A stretch of DNA of 64,000 nt from Saprospiraceae bacterium (lineage in GTDB: Bacteria > Bacteroidota > Bacteroidia > Chitinophagales > Saprospiraceae). The stretch is taken from NCBI GenBank assembly GCA_025055285.1, contig JANWXM010000001.1, positions 62,001 through 126,000 of the forward strand. The letters are read 5' to 3'. Each line of letters opens with the position of its first letter. Positions within the stretch are counted from its first letter, which is position 1. The position numbers and the translations under genes were made by a program. Positions 62,334 through 64,000 of the stretch are shown piece after piece. The notes under the pieces were generated by a model that saw nothing but the letters and a program-made list of their open reading frames with translations, made no database searches and had not been told where the DNA came from.

Positions 62334-64000
62334 ATGAAGCATTTGAATGCAAGCTGGCGCTCGCCGTGGCAGTGGTTAGCAGTGGGTATAATGGCAGTTC
62401 ATGTGCGCGGTCTGTTTATTGATGTAATGGAGGTAGATGCTGCGCAATACGCCTCTATTGCGATGGAAATGTTGCAGAGCGGCCAGTGGTTGCAAGTGCA
62501 GCATCGCGGCGCGGATTATCTGGACAAGCCTCCGCTCTTATTTTGGCTTTCGGCACTATCGTTTGCTATCTTTGGCCTAAGCAACTGGGCCTATAAGCTT
62601 CCTTCTTTGCTAGCAGCCCTTTTGGGTGTATGGAGTACATATCGTTTTGCCTTGCTATACTACTCGCCCTCTGTAGCGCGTCATGCTGCTGTTATACTGG
62701 CTACCTCATTGGGCTTGATACTAATGACCAATGATGTGCGTACGGACACGCTTTTGTTGGGCTTCAGCACTTTTGCTGTGTGGCAACTTGCAGCATTTGC
62801 AAAGACGCATCGCTGGCACCACTGGCTCTTAGGTTTTATTGCTGTTGGTCTAGCCATGTTGGCAAAAGGGCCTATTGGGCTAGTTATGCCTGCTTTCGCT
62901 GTTGGGAGTCACATGCTTCTTCGAAACAAAGTACGTCAGCTTTTGCGCTGGGAGTGGTTAGCCGGCCTACTGATAATAGGAATAATACTGGCTCCGATGT
63001 GTTGGGGGTTATGGGTGCAGTTCGATTTACATCCTGAAAAATGGGTAAATGGTCGGCAGGGCGTGTCAGGGCTTCGCTTCTTTTTTTGGGAGCAAAGTTT
63101 TGGGCGCATTACCGGAGAAAACCCGTGGAAAAACGATGCTTCTGCCTTTTTCTTTATACATGTGTATTTGTGGGCGTTTTTGCCTTGGAGTTTGCTTCTA
63201 CCTTGGGCGCTCGTTCGACGAGGCATTTCTTTGTGGAGGGTCCGACACTTGAGTTCTAATCATGTCTGGCCAGAGTATTACTCGTTAGGTGGATTTGTGT
63301 TAACATTTATAGCGCTCTCACTTTCGCAATACAAGCTGCCTCATTATATTTTCATCACGCTACCATGGGCGGCAGTACTTGTGGCAGCAGCCTTGAGGCA
63401 AGGATCGGACGCCTTGTTGCGTTGGCTGACGGGAATAGGTGCAGTAGTTAGTATTTTGCTGGGCTGGGTAATGGTTTTTTGGGTATTTCCCGAGTCTTCC
63501 TATCTTATGAAACTGTTGCTCATGGGTAGTACACTACTTTGGGGGCTGGCTACTTGGCGATGGGCTGTTCGGCTAAATGCTAAGCGCGCGGTGCTGCTCG
63601 GTGGAGCGGCTGCCTGTATTCTCGGTCTCGCTCTCAATTTTCACTTTTATCCTCATCTGTTGTCCTACCAGTACACCCGTCGAGCAGTGGAGACCGCACG
63701 TAAGATAGGATTTCGAGCCCAAGACATAGTCTTCTTTAGAGTCAATCATCATTCACTCGATTTTTATAACGGACGCATCTTACCGCGTTACGACGATCCT
63801 ACAGACCTTCTTGCTCGCGTGACTCAGAGGAATGCATTGGGCGTCATTACTACGCCTGAGGGCCGAGTAATTCTAGAACAGGCTGGTGCTTATGTCAAGC
63901 AAGCGGTAACATTGAAGCACTTCCACGTTGCCATGCTAAATGGGCACTTCTTAAATCCTACTACTCGAGAACGAGTTTTGCAGATGTTTTATCTTTTAAT
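62334..64000 (+). CDS. GT39/ArnT-like membrane glycosyltransferase, 3' end outside window
   Basis: Open reading frame from the ATG at 62334 to the window end with no stop (555 codons visible). The N-terminal part has the acidic GT-C motif DVMEVDAAQYASIAMEML after the first membrane segment, then DYLDKPPLLFWL, LMTNDVRTDTLLLG, AMLAKGPIGLV and LPHYIFITLPW, characteristic of ArnT/PMT-type (GT39 or GT83) transferases using polyprenyl-phosphate sugars. About ten hydrophobic segments fill residues 10-430; the soluble C-terminal domain is partly present. Likely acts on lipid or protein glycosylation; acceptor unknown. The decayed gene at 35565-37240 is of similar general type. Confidence 0.85.
   Translation, partial: MKHLNASWRSPWQWLAVGIMAVHVRGLFIDVMEVDAAQYASIAMEMLQSGQWLQVQHRGADYLDKPPLLFWLSALSFAIFGLSNWAYKLPSLLAALLGVWSTYRFALLYYSPSVARHAAVILATSLGLILMTNDVRTDTLLLGFSTFAVWQLAAFAKTHRWHHWLLGFIAVGLAMLAKGPIGLVMPAFAVGSHMLLRNKVRQLLRWEWLAGLLIIGIILAPMCWGLWVQFDLHPEKWVNGRQGVSGLRFFFWEQSFGRITGENPWKNDASAFFFIHVYLWAFLPWSLLLPWALVRRGISLWRVRHLSSNHVWPEYYSLGGFVLTFIALSLSQYKLPHYIFITLPWAAVLVAAALRQGSDALLRWLTGIGAVVSILLGWVMVFWVFPESSYLMKLLLMGSTLLWGLATWRWAVRLNAKRAVLLGGAAACILGLALNFHFYPHLLSYQYTRRAVETARKIGFRAQDIVFFRVNHHSLDFYNGRILPRYDDPTDLLARVTQRNALGVITTPEGRVILEQAGAYVKQAVTLKHFHVAMLNGHFLNPTTRERVLQMFYLL

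Noticed and set aside
1-64000. CRISPR arrays, insertion sequences, prophage or integrase genes
   Set aside because: No regularly spaced direct repeats, transposase or integrase motifs were found on either strand.

Overview
The window reads as a chromosomal segment of an aerobic member of the Bacteroidota. The evidence is two proteins with the C-terminal sorting domain of type IX secretion substrates, several families largely confined to this phylum (DUF4199, DUF4920, BatB/BatC, Skp/OmpH with DUF2723, BshA), a complete alternative complex III (Act) locus with its oxidase, and recurrent TAnnTTTG promoter elements, often TACCTTTG, in place of sigma70-type boxes. I cannot place it more precisely. 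I found no rRNA, tRNA, CRISPR array, insertion sequence or prophage. Gene density is high and most genes are ordinary chromosomal ones.

Layout. 1-4.8 kb (+): MoxR ATPase, DUF4199 protein, an alpha/beta hydrolase without its nucleophile, BatB and BatC, i.e. a partial Bat (aerotolerance) locus. 4.9-9.4 kb (-): a closely spaced run of MORN-caspase protease, TPR-like membrane protein, sensor kinase and response regulator. 9.7-16.6 kb: DUF4920 lipoprotein, TPR-linked adenylate cyclase, DUF1015 protein, a degenerate HemC-like protein paired with BshA (bacillithiol synthesis), and HutI (histidine degradation). 16.9-21.5 kb (+): a 1536-residue SprB-repeat surface protein. 21.6-32.3 kb (-): oligopeptide-type permease, RodA, threonine dehydratase, peptide deformylase, RuvX, a large DUF2723 glycosyltransferase, Skp/OmpH and a TMTC-like TPR glycosyltransferase. 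32.5-35.5 kb (+): orphan response regulator, PhyH-type dioxygenase, aspartyl protease with PDZ. 35.6-37.2 kb (-): a decayed membrane glycosyltransferase. 37.5-42.8 kb (-): amidohydrolase-like protein, FAH-family protein, SmpB, TrpS, RidA, L32, YceD and a small membrane protein. 43.3-45.3 kb (+): a second sorting-domain protein.

45.5-62.2 kb (+) is the best-defined system: actABCDEF, then coxB, coxA, ctaB, two subunit III genes, subunit IV, a Sco-like protein, a DUF420 protein and a small CPMC protein. Menaquinol would be oxidised by the Act complex, electrons would pass through its c-type hemes to the CuA site of CoxB and on to the heme-copper centre of CoxA; CtaB, the Sco-like protein and DUF420 are assembly factors. 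The window ends inside a GT39-type glycosyltransferase.

The points most worth a second look are the operon-like grouping of a MORN-caspase with a two-component system, and a series of proteins that keep a recognisable fold but lack catalytic or metal-binding residues: the alpha/beta hydrolase (2001-2999), the HemC-like protein (13193-14035), the amidohydrolase (37460-38761) and the Sco-like protein (60745-61380). Also notable are a histidine-rich insert in ActF and the multi-lesion pseudogene at 35565-37240.
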